In this document: piece after piece, positions 30,378 through 38,818 of the stretch
Numbering within the stretch: position 1 is the stretch's first letter
How the letters are laid out: the number at the start of each line of letters is the position of its first letter
Source of the DNA: Owenweeksia hongkongensis DSM 17368
GTDB taxonomy: Bacteria > Bacteroidota > Bacteroidia > Flavobacteriales > Schleiferiaceae
Reading direction: 5' to 3'
DNA: 64,000 bases
NCBI RefSeq assembly: GCF_000236705.1
Contig: NC_016599.1
Span: forward strand, 2,666,001 to 2,730,000
Translations under genes and position numbers: made by a program
Notes under the pieces: generated by a model
What the model was told of the DNA's origin: nothing
The model's database searches: none
The model's input: the letters and a program-made list of their open reading frames with translations, nothing else

Positions 30378-32669
30378 ATGCGCAATCTTATTTTTAGATT
30401 TAGCTTTATCGTAATTGCTTTGCTTCATAGTTTAGTAAGCTTTGCTCGGGTATCTGTTTCGGGTGTCGTTACTGTAAATGGGGCACCCATGGGAGAAGTG
30501 GCGATAGAGGTGCAAGACAGCAAAGTAGGAAGCGTTACCGATGCTCAAGGCAGATTTCAGTTGGTGATTGCACAACCGGGAACGTATCAAATTCGAGCTT
30601 CATTTATTGGTTGTCGCCCTGAGGTTCAAAAAATCACCTTACGGGAAAGTGAGCAAAGGGAGGTGAACTTTGAGCTTCATGAGATTGAAACAGGATTAGA
30701 TGAAGTAGTGGTTTCGGGTACAATGAAAGCTGTAAGTCGCTCGGAAAGTCCAGTGCCTGTTGAGGTTTATAATGCTGCTTTCTTTAAGAAAAATCCAACA
30801 CCAAACCTTTTTGAAGGTCTTCAAAATATAAATGGTGTTCGGCCACAATTGAATTGTAATGTGTGCAATACAGGTGATATTCATATTAATGGACTGGAAG
30901 GATCGTACACCATGATTTTGATTGATGGAATGCCCGTGGTGAGCGGTTTGTCTACGGTGTATGGTTTGAGTGGAATTCCAAACTCGATAATTGAACGGAT
31001 AGAAGTGGTAAAGGGACCTGCATCTTCATTATACGGCTCCGAGGCGGTGGGTGGGCTTATTAACGTGATTACTAAAAGCCCCGAAAAAGCACCTGTGTTT
31101 TCAGCAGACTTTATGACTACGAGTTACCTTGAACATAGTCTGGATATGGCTTTTAAAAATAAGGTTGGGGCGAAAACGAACGTCCTTACGGCTTTGAGCT
31201 TTTATAAATACGATAACCCGGTAGATCTTAATGGGGACAATTTCACGGACGTGACATTACAAGACAAAATTTCGATTTTTCAAAAGTGGGATTTTGGCAA
31301 AGTAGGCAGAGTATTCACATTAGGAGGGAGGTATTTTTATGAAAATCGATGGGGAGGTGAAATGCAATGGCAGCCTGAGGATAGAGGGGGTGATGAAGTT
31401 TATGGAGAAAGTATTATCACCAATAGAGTTGAGGTGTTTGGAAAATATCAATTGCCCATTGAAGAAGACGTTTTTGTAGATGTGTCTTTCAATTCACATA
31501 ATCAAAATTCATACTATGGTGATGTGCCGTATATGGCAAATCAAAAAGTAGGTTACGCGCAAGCGTACTGGAATAGAGCGATAGGGGTACATGATGTGCT
31601 TGGCGGTGTGACATCGAGATATACATATTATGATGACAGTACACCTGCCACTGAGCTAGACTCAATCAATCAACCAAATGAGGTGATTTTACCAGGCTTT
31701 TTTATTCAGGATGAAATCTTTTTGTCTGAACAGCACAAGCTATTGCTAGGCATGAGGTATGACTACCATCGGGATCATGGCAGTATTTTTACACCACGAG
31801 TAGCGTATAAGTGGAGCATTAATAAGAAGAATATTTTTAGGCTAAATGCGGGGTCTGGCTTTAGGGTTGTAAATCTTTTCACCGAAGAGCATGCCGCTCT
31901 TACTGGTGCTCGAGAGGTGGAGGTACAAGAGGAGCTGAGGCCTGAAAGAAGCTATAATGTAAACCTCAATTATGAAAAGAGAATGGTGCTTGGTGCCCAA
32001 GCGTTTGTGACATTGGATGCATCCGCTTGGTATACCTACTTTACCAATCAAATTCTTCCTGATTACGATTCAGATCCTAACAAAATAATCTATGATAATT
32101 TAGATGGAAACTCGGTTAGCCGTGGTGTTTCACTTAATGCGGATGTGGTTTTGCCTAAAGGTTGGGATGCTCGATTTGGAGGGTCATTTATAGATGTGTC
32201 AGTTACGGAAAAGGATGAAAATGGTATTATGAATACATATCGCCCAATTCTTACCGAAAGGTGGACAACGACTTGGGCTTTGGGTTATAAAATAGCTTCT
32301 ATAAATCTCAAAGTAGACTATACAGGGAATCTTTATGGACCGATGCGTTTGCCTTTACTTGGTGAATTGGATTCACGTGATGAATACTCTCCTTGGTGGA
32401 GTATTCAGAATATTCAGCTTACCTGGAGTAAGTTGGGTTCTCGCTGGGAATTTTATGGAGGGGTTAAGAATATTCTAAACTTTCGCCCTGCAGATAATAG
32501 CATTGCGAGAGCGAATGACCCATTTGATAAAAATGTAGTGTTTGATGCCAGCGGAAATGTGGTACCAACAGCGGAAAACCCTGAGGCTTTAACTTTCGAT
32601 CCTTCCTACGTGTACGCACCAAACCAAGGAGTAAGAGCTTTCTTGGGAGTGCGTTGTACTTTCAATTAG
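30378..32669 (+). CDS. TonB-dependent outer-membrane receptor of the metal locus
   Basis: A 763-residue receptor. A signal peptide (1-23) is followed by a carboxypeptidase-regulatory-like domain (about 24-110, VSGVVTVNGAPMGEVAIEVQ), a plug domain (about 120-235, NPTPNLFEGLQNINGVRP, INGLEGSYTMILIDGMPVVS, ERIEVVKGPASSLYGSEAVG) and a 22-strand barrel to the C-terminal FLGVRCTFN. The plug has a CNVC pair (in LNCNVCNTGD) that could bind metal or form a disulfide. It is divergent from the metal repressor and its promoter carries the shared operator, so it probably imports a metal or metal complex across the outer membrane. The ligand is not known. Confidence 0.9.
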   Translation: MRNLIFRFSFIVIALLHSLVSFARVSVSGVVTVNGAPMGEVAIEVQDSKVGSVTDAQGRFQLVIAQPGTYQIRASFIGCRPEVQKITLRESEQREVNFELHEIETGLDEVVVSGTMKAVSRSESPVPVEVYNAAFFKKNPTPNLFEGLQNINGVRPQLNCNVCNTGDIHINGLEGSYTMILIDGMPVVSGLSTVYGLSGIPNSIIERIEVVKGPASSLYGSEAVGGLINVITKSPEKAPVFSADFMTTSYLEHSLDMAFKNKVGAKTNVLTALSFYKYDNPVDLNGDNFTDVTLQDKISIFQKWDFGKVGRVFTLGGRYFYENRWGGEMQWQPEDRGGDEVYGESIITNRVEVFGKYQLPIEEDVFVDVSFNSHNQNSYYGDVPYMANQKVGYAQAYWNRAIGVHDVLGGVTSRYTYYDDSTPATELDSINQPNEVILPGFFIQDEIFLSEQHKLLLGMRYDYHRDHGSIFTPRVAYKWSINKKNIFRLNAGSGFRVVNLFTEEHAALTGAREVEVQEELRPERSYNVNLNYEKRMVLGAQAFVTLDASAWYTYFTNQILPDYDSDPNKIIYDNLDGNSVSRGVSLNADVVLPKGWDARFGGSFIDVSVTEKDENGIMNTYRPILTERWTTTWALGYKIASINLKVDYTGNLYGPMRLPLLGELDSRDEYSPWWSIQNIQLTWSKLGSRWEFYGGVKNILNFRPADNSIARANDPFDKNVVFDASGNVVPTAENPEALTFDPSYVYAPNQGVRAFLGVRCTFN

Positions 32670-32737
32670 AAACCCGGCTTGTGAACTAATTGGCTAAAAT
32701 TCAGTTTAGTATTTATTAACCAATAAAAACGACAATT

Positions 32738-32896
32738 ATGTTACGATGGGTTTTAATCTTTCTAGTAGTGGCAGTCATAGCTGCCATTTTTGGATTTGGG
32801 GGTATAGCAGCAGGAGCAGCAGGTATCGCTAAAATCATTTTTTACATATTCATTGTTCTCTTTGTGATTTCATTATTAATGAAATTGCTGAGGTAG
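32738..32896 (+). CDS. DUF1328 small membrane protein
   Basis: A 52-residue peptide, easily missed because of its size. It begins [20 protein letters not shown], continues [18 protein letters not shown], and ends LLMKLLR. The two helices with [16 protein letters not shown] between them are the DUF1328 (UPF0391) signature. The function is unknown; members are often linked to stress conditions. It is a single gene with a strong terminator right behind it. Confidence 0.9.
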   Translation: MLRWVLIFLVVAVIAAIFGFGGIAAGAAGIAKIIFYIFIVLFVISLLMKLLR

Positions 32897-32910
32897 CAAA
32901 TTGAGAGCTA

Positions 32911-32956
32911 AACAACAAAGGCCGGTGATTATCTACCGGCCTTTGTTGTTTTTTAT
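32911..32956. terminator. strong bidirectional terminator
   Basis: AACAACAAAGGCCGGT (32911-32926) and its exact complement (32935-32950) form a 16-bp stem with an eight-base loop, followed by T6. It serves the DUF1328 gene and, with the A-rich left side, the convergent gene at 32969-33268. Confidence 0.9.
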
Positions 32957-32968
32957 AAAAAGAAAAAA

Positions 32969-33268
32969 TTAGTGCATCCTTATCTTTTGAGCCATTTTTT
33001 GCGAAAGAGAGCTATAGGCTCCGTAGGCATCAATGAGCATTCCTTTGTTTCCGTCAATTGTGGTTACAGCATACACTACAGACATATCATCAGGATTGGA
33101 CATCCCTTCAAAGCGATGAAATTCATCAATATGAAAATCTTCTGGCTCGTAAGTTTTGTTGATTGCTTTGCAAACTATTGCCTCTGGCTTAAAGGTAAAA
33201 TCTAATTCATATCCCTTTTTTTGAAGCGCATTTGTAGCTTCAGAAAGTGTTCCGTACTGATTATCCAT
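32969..33268 (-). CDS. small conserved Bacteroidota protein (often misnamed PRPP synthetase)
   Basis: A 99-residue protein with the pattern TLSEATNALQKKGY, FHIDEFHRFEGMSNPDDMSV, VVYAVTTIDGNKGMLIDAYG. This is a conserved short family of Bacteroidota that databases often label phosphoribosylpyrophosphate synthetase. It is far too short for that enzyme and has none of its PRPP or ATP loops, so the label should not be carried over. No signal peptide is seen. The function is unknown. It ends at the strong terminator and is transcribed alone. Confidence 0.8.
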   Translation of the reverse strand: MDNQYGTLSEATNALQKKGYELDFTFKPEAIVCKAINKTYEPEDFHIDEFHRFEGMSNPDDMSVVYAVTTIDGNKGMLIDAYGAYSSLSQKMAQKIRMH

Positions 33269-33326
33269 GGTAATAAATTTTACTAAAGATAACTAGTAGA
33301 TACTTACATTGTTGTAGGAAAAGCCG

Positions 33327-34094
33327 TTAATTTTTTGGAAAAGGGTAGTCTTTTAGTTCCATTGTTTCACCATCAAATTCTCCATAGGTAAAGTACTGAA
33401 TCCAATCCCCAAGGTTTATGTAGTGGCTGTCTGGCTTAAGCTCAATATTTAATGGTAGATGGCGGTGGCCAAATATGAAATAGTCGAAATGTTCCTTTTT
33501 TAAAACTTCTTTGCAGTAAATCACAAGCCACTCGTTTTCCTCGCCAAGAAATACAGCATCGTCATCTCCGGTTTTTGCACGGCTCTTTTTGCTAAAATAA
33601 TCTGCAAGACCAATCCCAAAATTGGGGTGCAGCCGAGCGAATGACCATTGCAGGAAGGGATTTGAAAACACCTTTTTTATAAGCTTATATCCATGGTCGC
33701 CAGGGCCGAGTCCGTCTCCATGACCTATTAAGAACTTTTTTCCATCCCATTCTCGTTCAATGGGTTTGCGGTATAGAGTGACACCAATTTCCCGAGGTAA
33801 GTAGTCAAAAATCCACATATCATGGTTGCCGGTAAACATATGTACAGGAATCCCGGAATCCACTATTTCTGCCAGTTTCCCTAATACACGAACAAAGCCA
33901 CGGGGAACGGCTTTTTTGTACTCAAACCAAAAGTCAAAAAGATCGCCAACAATAAAGATTTCGGCAGCATCATGGCGGATCTCTTCTAACCATTTTACAA
34001 AATGACGTTCACGCTTTAGGCTTTCCTCATGGTTTGGTGCTCCTAAATGGAGGTCGGAAGCGAAGTAGATTTTTTTGCCGTTTTCCAGTTGCAT
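33327..34094 (-). CDS. lpxH: UDP-2,3-diacylglucosamine diphosphatase (LpxH-like)
   Basis: A 255-residue calcineurin-like phosphoesterase. Metal motifs are FASDLHLG (Asp14, His16), VGDLFDFWFEY (Asp51), FTGNHDMW (Asn90, His91), LIGHGDGLG (His125) and IFGHRHLPL (two late His). The GDLFDFWFEY and GDGLGPGDHGYK segments match the LpxH group, which cleaves UDP-2,3-diacylglucosamine to lipid X in lipid A synthesis at the membrane. Bacteroidota LpxH proteins have this form. No other lpx gene is near. Start ATG at 34094. Confidence 0.88.
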   Translation of the reverse strand: MQLENGKKIYFASDLHLGAPNHEESLKRERHFVKWLEEIRHDAAEIFIVGDLFDFWFEYKKAVPRGFVRVLGKLAEIVDSGIPVHMFTGNHDMWIFDYLPREIGVTLYRKPIEREWDGKKFLIGHGDGLGPGDHGYKLIKKVFSNPFLQWSFARLHPNFGIGLADYFSKKSRAKTGDDDAVFLGEENEWLVIYCKEVLKKEHFDYFIFGHRHLPLNIELKPDSHYINLGDWIQYFTYGEFDGETMELKDYPFPKN

Positions 34095-34124
34095 GGGGCG
34101 AAGATAATTAAGAAATGATATTAT

Positions 34125-34739
34125 CTATAAGTGGTCTGTACTTACGAGAGATGGTCTGTCTGGAGTATAGGGAGTTTTTGATGAATCGGGATTTTTAGGT
34201 AGCAACCAGTAAAATGGATCCAAACCAATTCGAATACCTAAAATGAACGGATTTTTGTTCACAGCGTTGAAGTCAGTTTTGCCTACCACAAGCTGGATGT
34301 CCAAAGCTTTGTACTCGTAGGACGCCCCAATTTCAACAGCTAGTTCAGAACCTTTATAAGTGGTAGATTCATCTTTAAATAACAGTTGGATGGTAGATGT
34401 GGTGAGCTTATAAGAAGCTGGTCCTGCCTTGGCAAATGCGCTAAACCTTGATTTGCCAATAGGCTGATGAAAGCCAAATAAAATCGCTTGTTCGACATAT
34501 TTATTGGAGCGAGCACCTCCAAATAACATCACATTTTCACCAGCCGATGATAATGCTCTATAGCTTAAAGAAAACCGTTTGGCAATCTTTAATTCTCCTA
34601 ATGCCTGCAGACCAATGCCTGGTTTGCTAGTGATAAGGGCTCCTCCGAGAATGCCAAGTTGAATATCTTCTTGATAGACTTGAGAGTGCATGAAGTACGA
34701 TAGAAGTGAGAGAGATAGTATAGCAGTAAGTTTTTTCAT
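34125..34739 (-). CDS. secreted protein, possible small outer-membrane barrel
   Basis: A 204-residue protein with a signal peptide (MKKLTAILSLSLLSYFMHSQ). The mature part alternates hydrophobic strands and turns (RFSLSYRALSSAGENVMLFG, RFSAFAKAGPASYKLTTSTI, ALDIQLVVGKTDFN), as in small eight-stranded barrels. A Pro/Ser-rich tail follows (PKNPDSSKTPYTPDRPSLV). No family is recognised. It lies 30 bp upstream of lpxH on the same strand, so the two may be cotranscribed. Confidence 0.7.
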   Translation of the reverse strand: MKKLTAILSLSLLSYFMHSQVYQEDIQLGILGGALITSKPGIGLQALGELKIAKRFSLSYRALSSAGENVMLFGGARSNKYVEQAILFGFHQPIGKSRFSAFAKAGPASYKLTTSTIQLLFKDESTTYKGSELAVEIGASYEYKALDIQLVVGKTDFNAVNKNPFILGIRIGLDPFYWLLPKNPDSSKTPYTPDRPSLVSTDHL

Positions 34740-34802
34740 TTGAGTAAAATTAGTTATTGTTTGTTAACGCGGTTTATTGTTTTTTCTGAAATAAGCAGGT
34801 AC

Positions 34803-34833
34803 AAAAAAGCCCCGCAAATGCGAGGCTCTTAAT
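34803..34833 (-). terminator. terminator after superoxide dismutase
   Basis: GCCCCGC and GCGAGGC form a 7-bp stem with one mismatch around an AAAT loop. On the reverse strand it is followed by a T-run. It lies about 20 nt after the dismutase stop. Confidence 0.7.
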
Positions 34834-34851
34834 TATTTCTAGCGAAAGTTA

Positions 34852-35460
34852 CTATTTCGCTTCAGCAAATCTGCGATTTACTTCATCCCAGTTTATCACA
34901 TTAAAAAATGCAGAGATATAATCCGGACGTTTGTTCTGATACTTTAAGTAGTATGCGTGTTCCCACACGTCAAGACCCAAGATTGGAGTTCCTTTTTTCT
35001 CAGCAACATCCATCAATGGGTTATCTTGATTTGGAGAAGAAGTAACCTCAAGTTTTCCTTCACCATTTACGATAAGCCAAGCCCAACCTGAGCCAAAACG
35101 GGTAGCGGCTGCATTGCTAAATTCAGTTTTAAAGTTTTCGTAAGAACCAAAAGCATCGTCAATTGCAGCACCTACATCACCAGTAGGGTCGCCACCAGCA
35201 TCAGGGCCCATGATGCTCCAGAACAAGCTATGGTTATAATATCCACCACCATTGTTGCGCACACCACCTGAATGCTTAGAAACATTTTTTAGGATATCCT
35301 CGATTGACTGCTTTTCAAGCTCAGTGCCTTCAATTGCATCATTCAATTTGGTAGTGTATCCAGCGTGATGTTTATCATGGTGAATTTCCATGGTTTGAGC
35401 ATCAATATATGGTTCTAATGCTGACTTAGAATAAGGTAGATCTGGAAGTTCAAAAGACAT
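34852..35460 (-). CDS. superoxide dismutase, Fe/Mn family (Mn-type signature)
   Basis: A 202-residue dismutase that turns superoxide into oxygen and hydrogen peroxide. Metal ligands are His27 in [11 protein letters not shown], His in [10 protein letters not shown], and Asp and His in DVWEHAYYL. The segment SSPNQDNPL carries the Gln (NQD) typical of Mn-dependent forms, where Fe forms usually have a Gln in an earlier position instead. So it is probably Mn-type or cambialistic, though motif reading alone is not proof. No signal peptide is seen, so it is cytoplasmic. A -7 element (TACTTTTG, reverse strand 35501-35508) lies 40 nt upstream. Confidence 0.95.
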   Translation of the reverse strand: MSFELPDLPYSKSALEPYIDAQTMEIHHDKHHAGYTTKLNDAIEGTELEKQSIEDILKNVSKHSGGVRNNGGGYYNHSLFWSIMGPDAGGDPTGDVGAAIDDAFGSYENFKTEFSNAAATRFGSGWAWLIVNGEGKLEVTSSPNQDNPLMDVAEKKGTPILGLDVWEHAYYLKYQNKRPDYISAFFNVINWDEVNRRFAEAK

Positions 35461-35500
35461 AAATATTTGATTTTGAATGTTAATATTAAATTCGGTTTCC

Positions 35501-35508
35501 CAAAAGTA
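35501..35508 (-). promoter_or_regulatory. candidate -7 element (TACTTTTG) of superoxide dismutase
   Basis: Reverse-strand TACTTTTG fits TAnnTTTG and would give a leader of about 35 nt. No clear -33 TTG was found at the right distance. Confidence 0.4.
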
Positions 35509-35571
35509 ACAATGCTTTTCTACATAAGTTTACGCTTATTAGATTTTATAATGATCTCATAACAGCTTTGT

Positions 35572-38500
35572 ATGTATGCCCCTAATTTTGAGGGGCGAAC
35601 ATGCAGGCGTGAAATACTTTTAAAATTGTCAAAGTTTAAAATTTACAATGCCTCTGCTGGGGCAGGAAAAACATATACTCTGGTAAAAGAGTTTTTGAGA
35701 ATTTGCCTCACAGGTGAAAATGCAAACCAGTATCGTCAAATTTTGGCTATTACCTTTACCAATAAGGCAGCCAATGAAATGAAAGAACGAATCGTGCAAA
35801 AGCTAGAAACTTTTGCCAATGAACAGGAGTCAATACAGGACCCTATATTTTTGCAACTAGCTGAAGATTTGCAAGTTTCGCATGTAAGGTTGAGTTATGT
35901 AGCACAGGCCGCGCTAAAGTCGATTCTCCATAATTACTCGGCTTTTTCTGTTTCTACCATTGATAAATTTACCAATCGCCTAATCCGTAGTTTTTCACAG
36001 GATTTAAAGTTGAGCAGTAATTATGAAGTGGAGCTGGACACGGACGAGCTGCTTCGGGAAGCAGTAGATAGAATGTTAGCAGATTTGCAGGAGGGAGATG
36101 CTACTTCCAAGGTTTTGTTGGAGTTTATTAATGATAAATTATCTGAGGGAAAATCACCAAGGCCAGAGCAAAGCTTGCTTGCGATGGGTAGGAACCTCTT
36201 TGATGAGGCCGCCTATCCTTATCTAAAACACTTGAAGGGTTTTGGAAAGGAAGAAATAATGAAAGCTGCGGGAAAGCTGCGAAAGGAAAAAAAGGATTGG
36301 GAGGATAAATGGAGTGATGAAGCGCAGGAGATGATGACCTTGATCCATAGCCAAGGGATTGAGCGGATGGACTTCAGTAGCGGCACGGTATATAATTACA
36401 TTTTAAAATTTGTAGAAAAGGATTCTAGCAAATGGCCAATAAATAAAACCCTTGAAAAAGTGGTTTTTGATGGAGCTCCGTTTTATGCAAAAACTAAGGC
36501 CAAAAACCTTGCTCCAAGGTTCAGTCCAATAGAAGATGAGTTAAGAGCGAAGCTGGATAAGTTGGTTAAGGAGGTTGTTGAGGTTTTCCCCCGTTATCAT
36601 TTAATAACCAAAATTTTAAAGGATGTTTATTCACTGGCTGTATTGGCAGAAATTGATAAAAATCTTCAAGAGGTAAAAGAGGAGGAGAACAAGTTGCCGA
36701 TTGGGGAATTCAATAAGTTAATTAGTGATAAACTAGAAAATGAACCCACGGCTTATCTCTTTGAAAAGTTGGGTGATAGGTATCAATACTTCTTTATTGA
36801 TGAATTTCAGGACACATCAGTACTTCAATGGCGAAACCTACTTCCACTTATAAATAATGCATTGTCATCCAGTGGCTCAGCAATGATAGTAGGAGATGCC
36901 AAGCAGTCTATTTATCGCTGGCGCGGTGGAGAAGTTGGTCAGTTTATCGACTTGAGCAATGACGTTGATCCGAGTAACAAAGTATTGCTCAATGGTGAAG
37001 AAATGGAATTGTATTCTCGTGAAACACTAAACCTGGGCTCCAATTTCCGAAGCAGAAAAAATGTGGTGGAGTTCAATAATGACTTCTTTACCAATTCTGC
37101 GGACTTGATGCAGGAAGAGGTTTTTAAAGACATTTACTCTGCAAGCAATCAAAATGTAGAAAGACAAGATGGTGGCTACGTTTGCTTAAAGCAAATAGAA
37201 TACGATAAGGAAACCTATGAGCAGCAGCAATGTGAGGAGAGTTTGGCGGTAATTCAGGATGCTATTTCTCGTGGCTATAAATTGAATGATATTACCATCA
37301 TTACTAGGAAAAAGGATTATTTAGCTGCGCTTGCTGAATTCTTGTTGGATAAAGGAATTAAAGTAATTAGTCCGGATAGTTTACTGTTAGAGCAATCACA
37401 AGAAGTAAGATCTCTAGTTTCATTTCTTAAATTTTTATGCCGACCAGATGATTTTGCATCACGCTGGGATTTCCTCAGTTCGCTTTGGGCTTTGGATGTT
37501 ATTAAAGAAGAGTACAAGGAAGAACATCAGTTTATTAGTTCTCATGTAAAGTCAAATCCTGTAGAACTCAATTCAGCACTGTCTGAAATAATTCCTAACT
37601 ATAGTTACCCAGAGCTCCTTCAGCAAGGCTTGTTAGATAAAGTTTATTTGTTGGCTAAGTGGTTTAAATTAGACGTTCAGGGAAATCCGTTCTTGCACAC
37701 TTTTGTAGACAAAGTTTCTGACTTTCAAAACAATAAAAAGGGTGGTGAAGCTGAATTTTGCAGACATTGGGATGATAAAGGATCAAGGCAAAGTATAGCC
37801 TTGCCGGATGGTGTGGATGCTGTAAATCTTATGACGGTCCACAAAAGTAAAGGTTTGGAATTTCCGATCACCATAGTGTCTTTTGCAGACTGGCTTTCTA
37901 CAAGCGAACCGAATGGAAGTAGTGCTTGGGTGAACCTAGAATCTCATGATATGGCTGGTTTGCCGGTGGCAAGAGTGTCCTTGTCGGAAAACGCAAATGC
38001 TCATAAAGACTACCAGAATCTTTATCAAAGGAATAAAGGCTTGGTGTATTTGGACAATCTAAACTTGGCTTACGTAGCCTTTACCAGAGCTGTGGATGAG
38101 CTGTATGTTTTTGGAAGCAAGGGTAAGCCCAAAGAGAGCTCAAACCTCACTATCTATATTTCACAATACTTTAAAAATAAGGGTGTTGAGGACTTGTTGT
38201 TGGAGGTGGGCGAAAGGTCTCAGAAGCGCCACGAAGATGTAAAAGACAATGCCTTGATGTGGAAGAACTATGAAGCTGTTTCCTGGCAAGATAGGTTGCG
38301 AATTACGATTGATGCTCCTCTGGACTGGACTTCTGGAGAAAGTGAAGGAACGTCTTATGGGAAGAAAGTTCATGGCGTTTTTGCCAAGCTGGATGGGAAA
38401 ACCTCGATTGAAGAAATTATAGACAATGAAGTAATATTGGGCAGGTTGTCAAATGAGGAGTCAGAACCGTTGAAGACTTTAATAGATTCAGTTTTAGCTA

Positions 38501-38769
38501 ACCCTGAGGTGATGCCTTATTTTGCAGAAGGAGTGGAGATGCTGAATGAGAAGGATATTTTACTTCCTAAAAAGGGAAGTTTGAGACCGGACAGGCTCTC
38601 TGTGGTAGATGGTGTGGTTCATATTATTGATTACAAAACAGGGGTTTCCGATCCCAATCATCAAAAACAGCTTGACGCTTATAGTGATGTGTTGCTTGAA
38701 ATGGGCTTTAAGGTGGGAGATAAAGTGTTGATTTACCTAAATGAAAATCCTGAGGTGGTGAAGTGGTAA
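35572..38769 (+). CDS. AddA/RecB-like UvrD helicase with C-terminal nuclease domain
   Basis: A 1065-residue protein. Walker A is in ASAGAGKTYTL (27-37), motif Ia in AITFTNKAANEMKERI, motif II is FFIDEFQDTSVLQW, motif III VVGDAKQSIYRWRGG, and motifs V/VI are MTVHKSKGLEFP and NLAYVAFTRAVDELYV. The last 60 residues have the RecB-nuclease pattern RPDRLSV...HIIDYKTG...QLDAY, so it is helicase plus nuclease, as in AddA. Such enzymes process double-strand breaks for recombination. The AddB-like partner usually lies next to it in Bacteroidota but is not seen here. The start is uncertain: ATG 35572 gives an unusual N-terminus, and TTG at 35626 would begin near SKFKIYNAS. Confidence 0.93.
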   Translation: MYAPNFEGRTCRREILLKLSKFKIYNASAGAGKTYTLVKEFLRICLTGENANQYRQILAITFTNKAANEMKERIVQKLETFANEQESIQDPIFLQLAEDLQVSHVRLSYVAQAALKSILHNYSAFSVSTIDKFTNRLIRSFSQDLKLSSNYEVELDTDELLREAVDRMLADLQEGDATSKVLLEFINDKLSEGKSPRPEQSLLAMGRNLFDEAAYPYLKHLKGFGKEEIMKAAGKLRKEKKDWEDKWSDEAQEMMTLIHSQGIERMDFSSGTVYNYILKFVEKDSSKWPINKTLEKVVFDGAPFYAKTKAKNLAPRFSPIEDELRAKLDKLVKEVVEVFPRYHLITKILKDVYSLAVLAEIDKNLQEVKEEENKLPIGEFNKLISDKLENEPTAYLFEKLGDRYQYFFIDEFQDTSVLQWRNLLPLINNALSSSGSAMIVGDAKQSIYRWRGGEVGQFIDLSNDVDPSNKVLLNGEEMELYSRETLNLGSNFRSRKNVVEFNNDFFTNSADLMQEEVFKDIYSASNQNVERQDGGYVCLKQIEYDKETYEQQQCEESLAVIQDAISRGYKLNDITIITRKKDYLAALAEFLLDKGIKVISPDSLLLEQSQEVRSLVSFLKFLCRPDDFASRWDFLSSLWALDVIKEEYKEEHQFISSHVKSNPVELNSALSEIIPNYSYPELLQQGLLDKVYLLAKWFKLDVQGNPFLHTFVDKVSDFQNNKKGGEAEFCRHWDDKGSRQSIALPDGVDAVNLMTVHKSKGLEFPITIVSFADWLSTSEPNGSSAWVNLESHDMAGLPVARVSLSENANAHKDYQNLYQRNKGLVYLDNLNLAYVAFTRAVDELYVFGSKGKPKESSNLTIYISQYFKNKGVEDLLLEVGERSQKRHEDVKDNALMWKNYEAVSWQDRLRITIDAPLDWTSGESEGTSYGKKVHGVFAKLDGKTSIEEIIDNEVILGRLSNEESEPLKTLIDSVLANPEVMPYFAEGVEMLNEKDILLPKKGSLRPDRLSVVDGVVHIIDYKTGVSDPNHQKQLDAYSDVLLEMGFKVGDKVLIYLNENPEVVKW

Positions 38770-38785
38770 TCGATAACTGAAAAAG

Positions 38786-38793
38786 TATCTTTG
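38786..38793 (+). promoter_or_regulatory. candidate -7 element (TATCTTTG) of kbl
   Basis: TATCTTTG matches TAnnTTTG, about 25 nt before the kbl ATG. The -33 element is not clear. Confidence 0.4.
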
Positions 38794-38818
38794 CTCTTCC
38801 AAATTCAAAAAAGAAATT

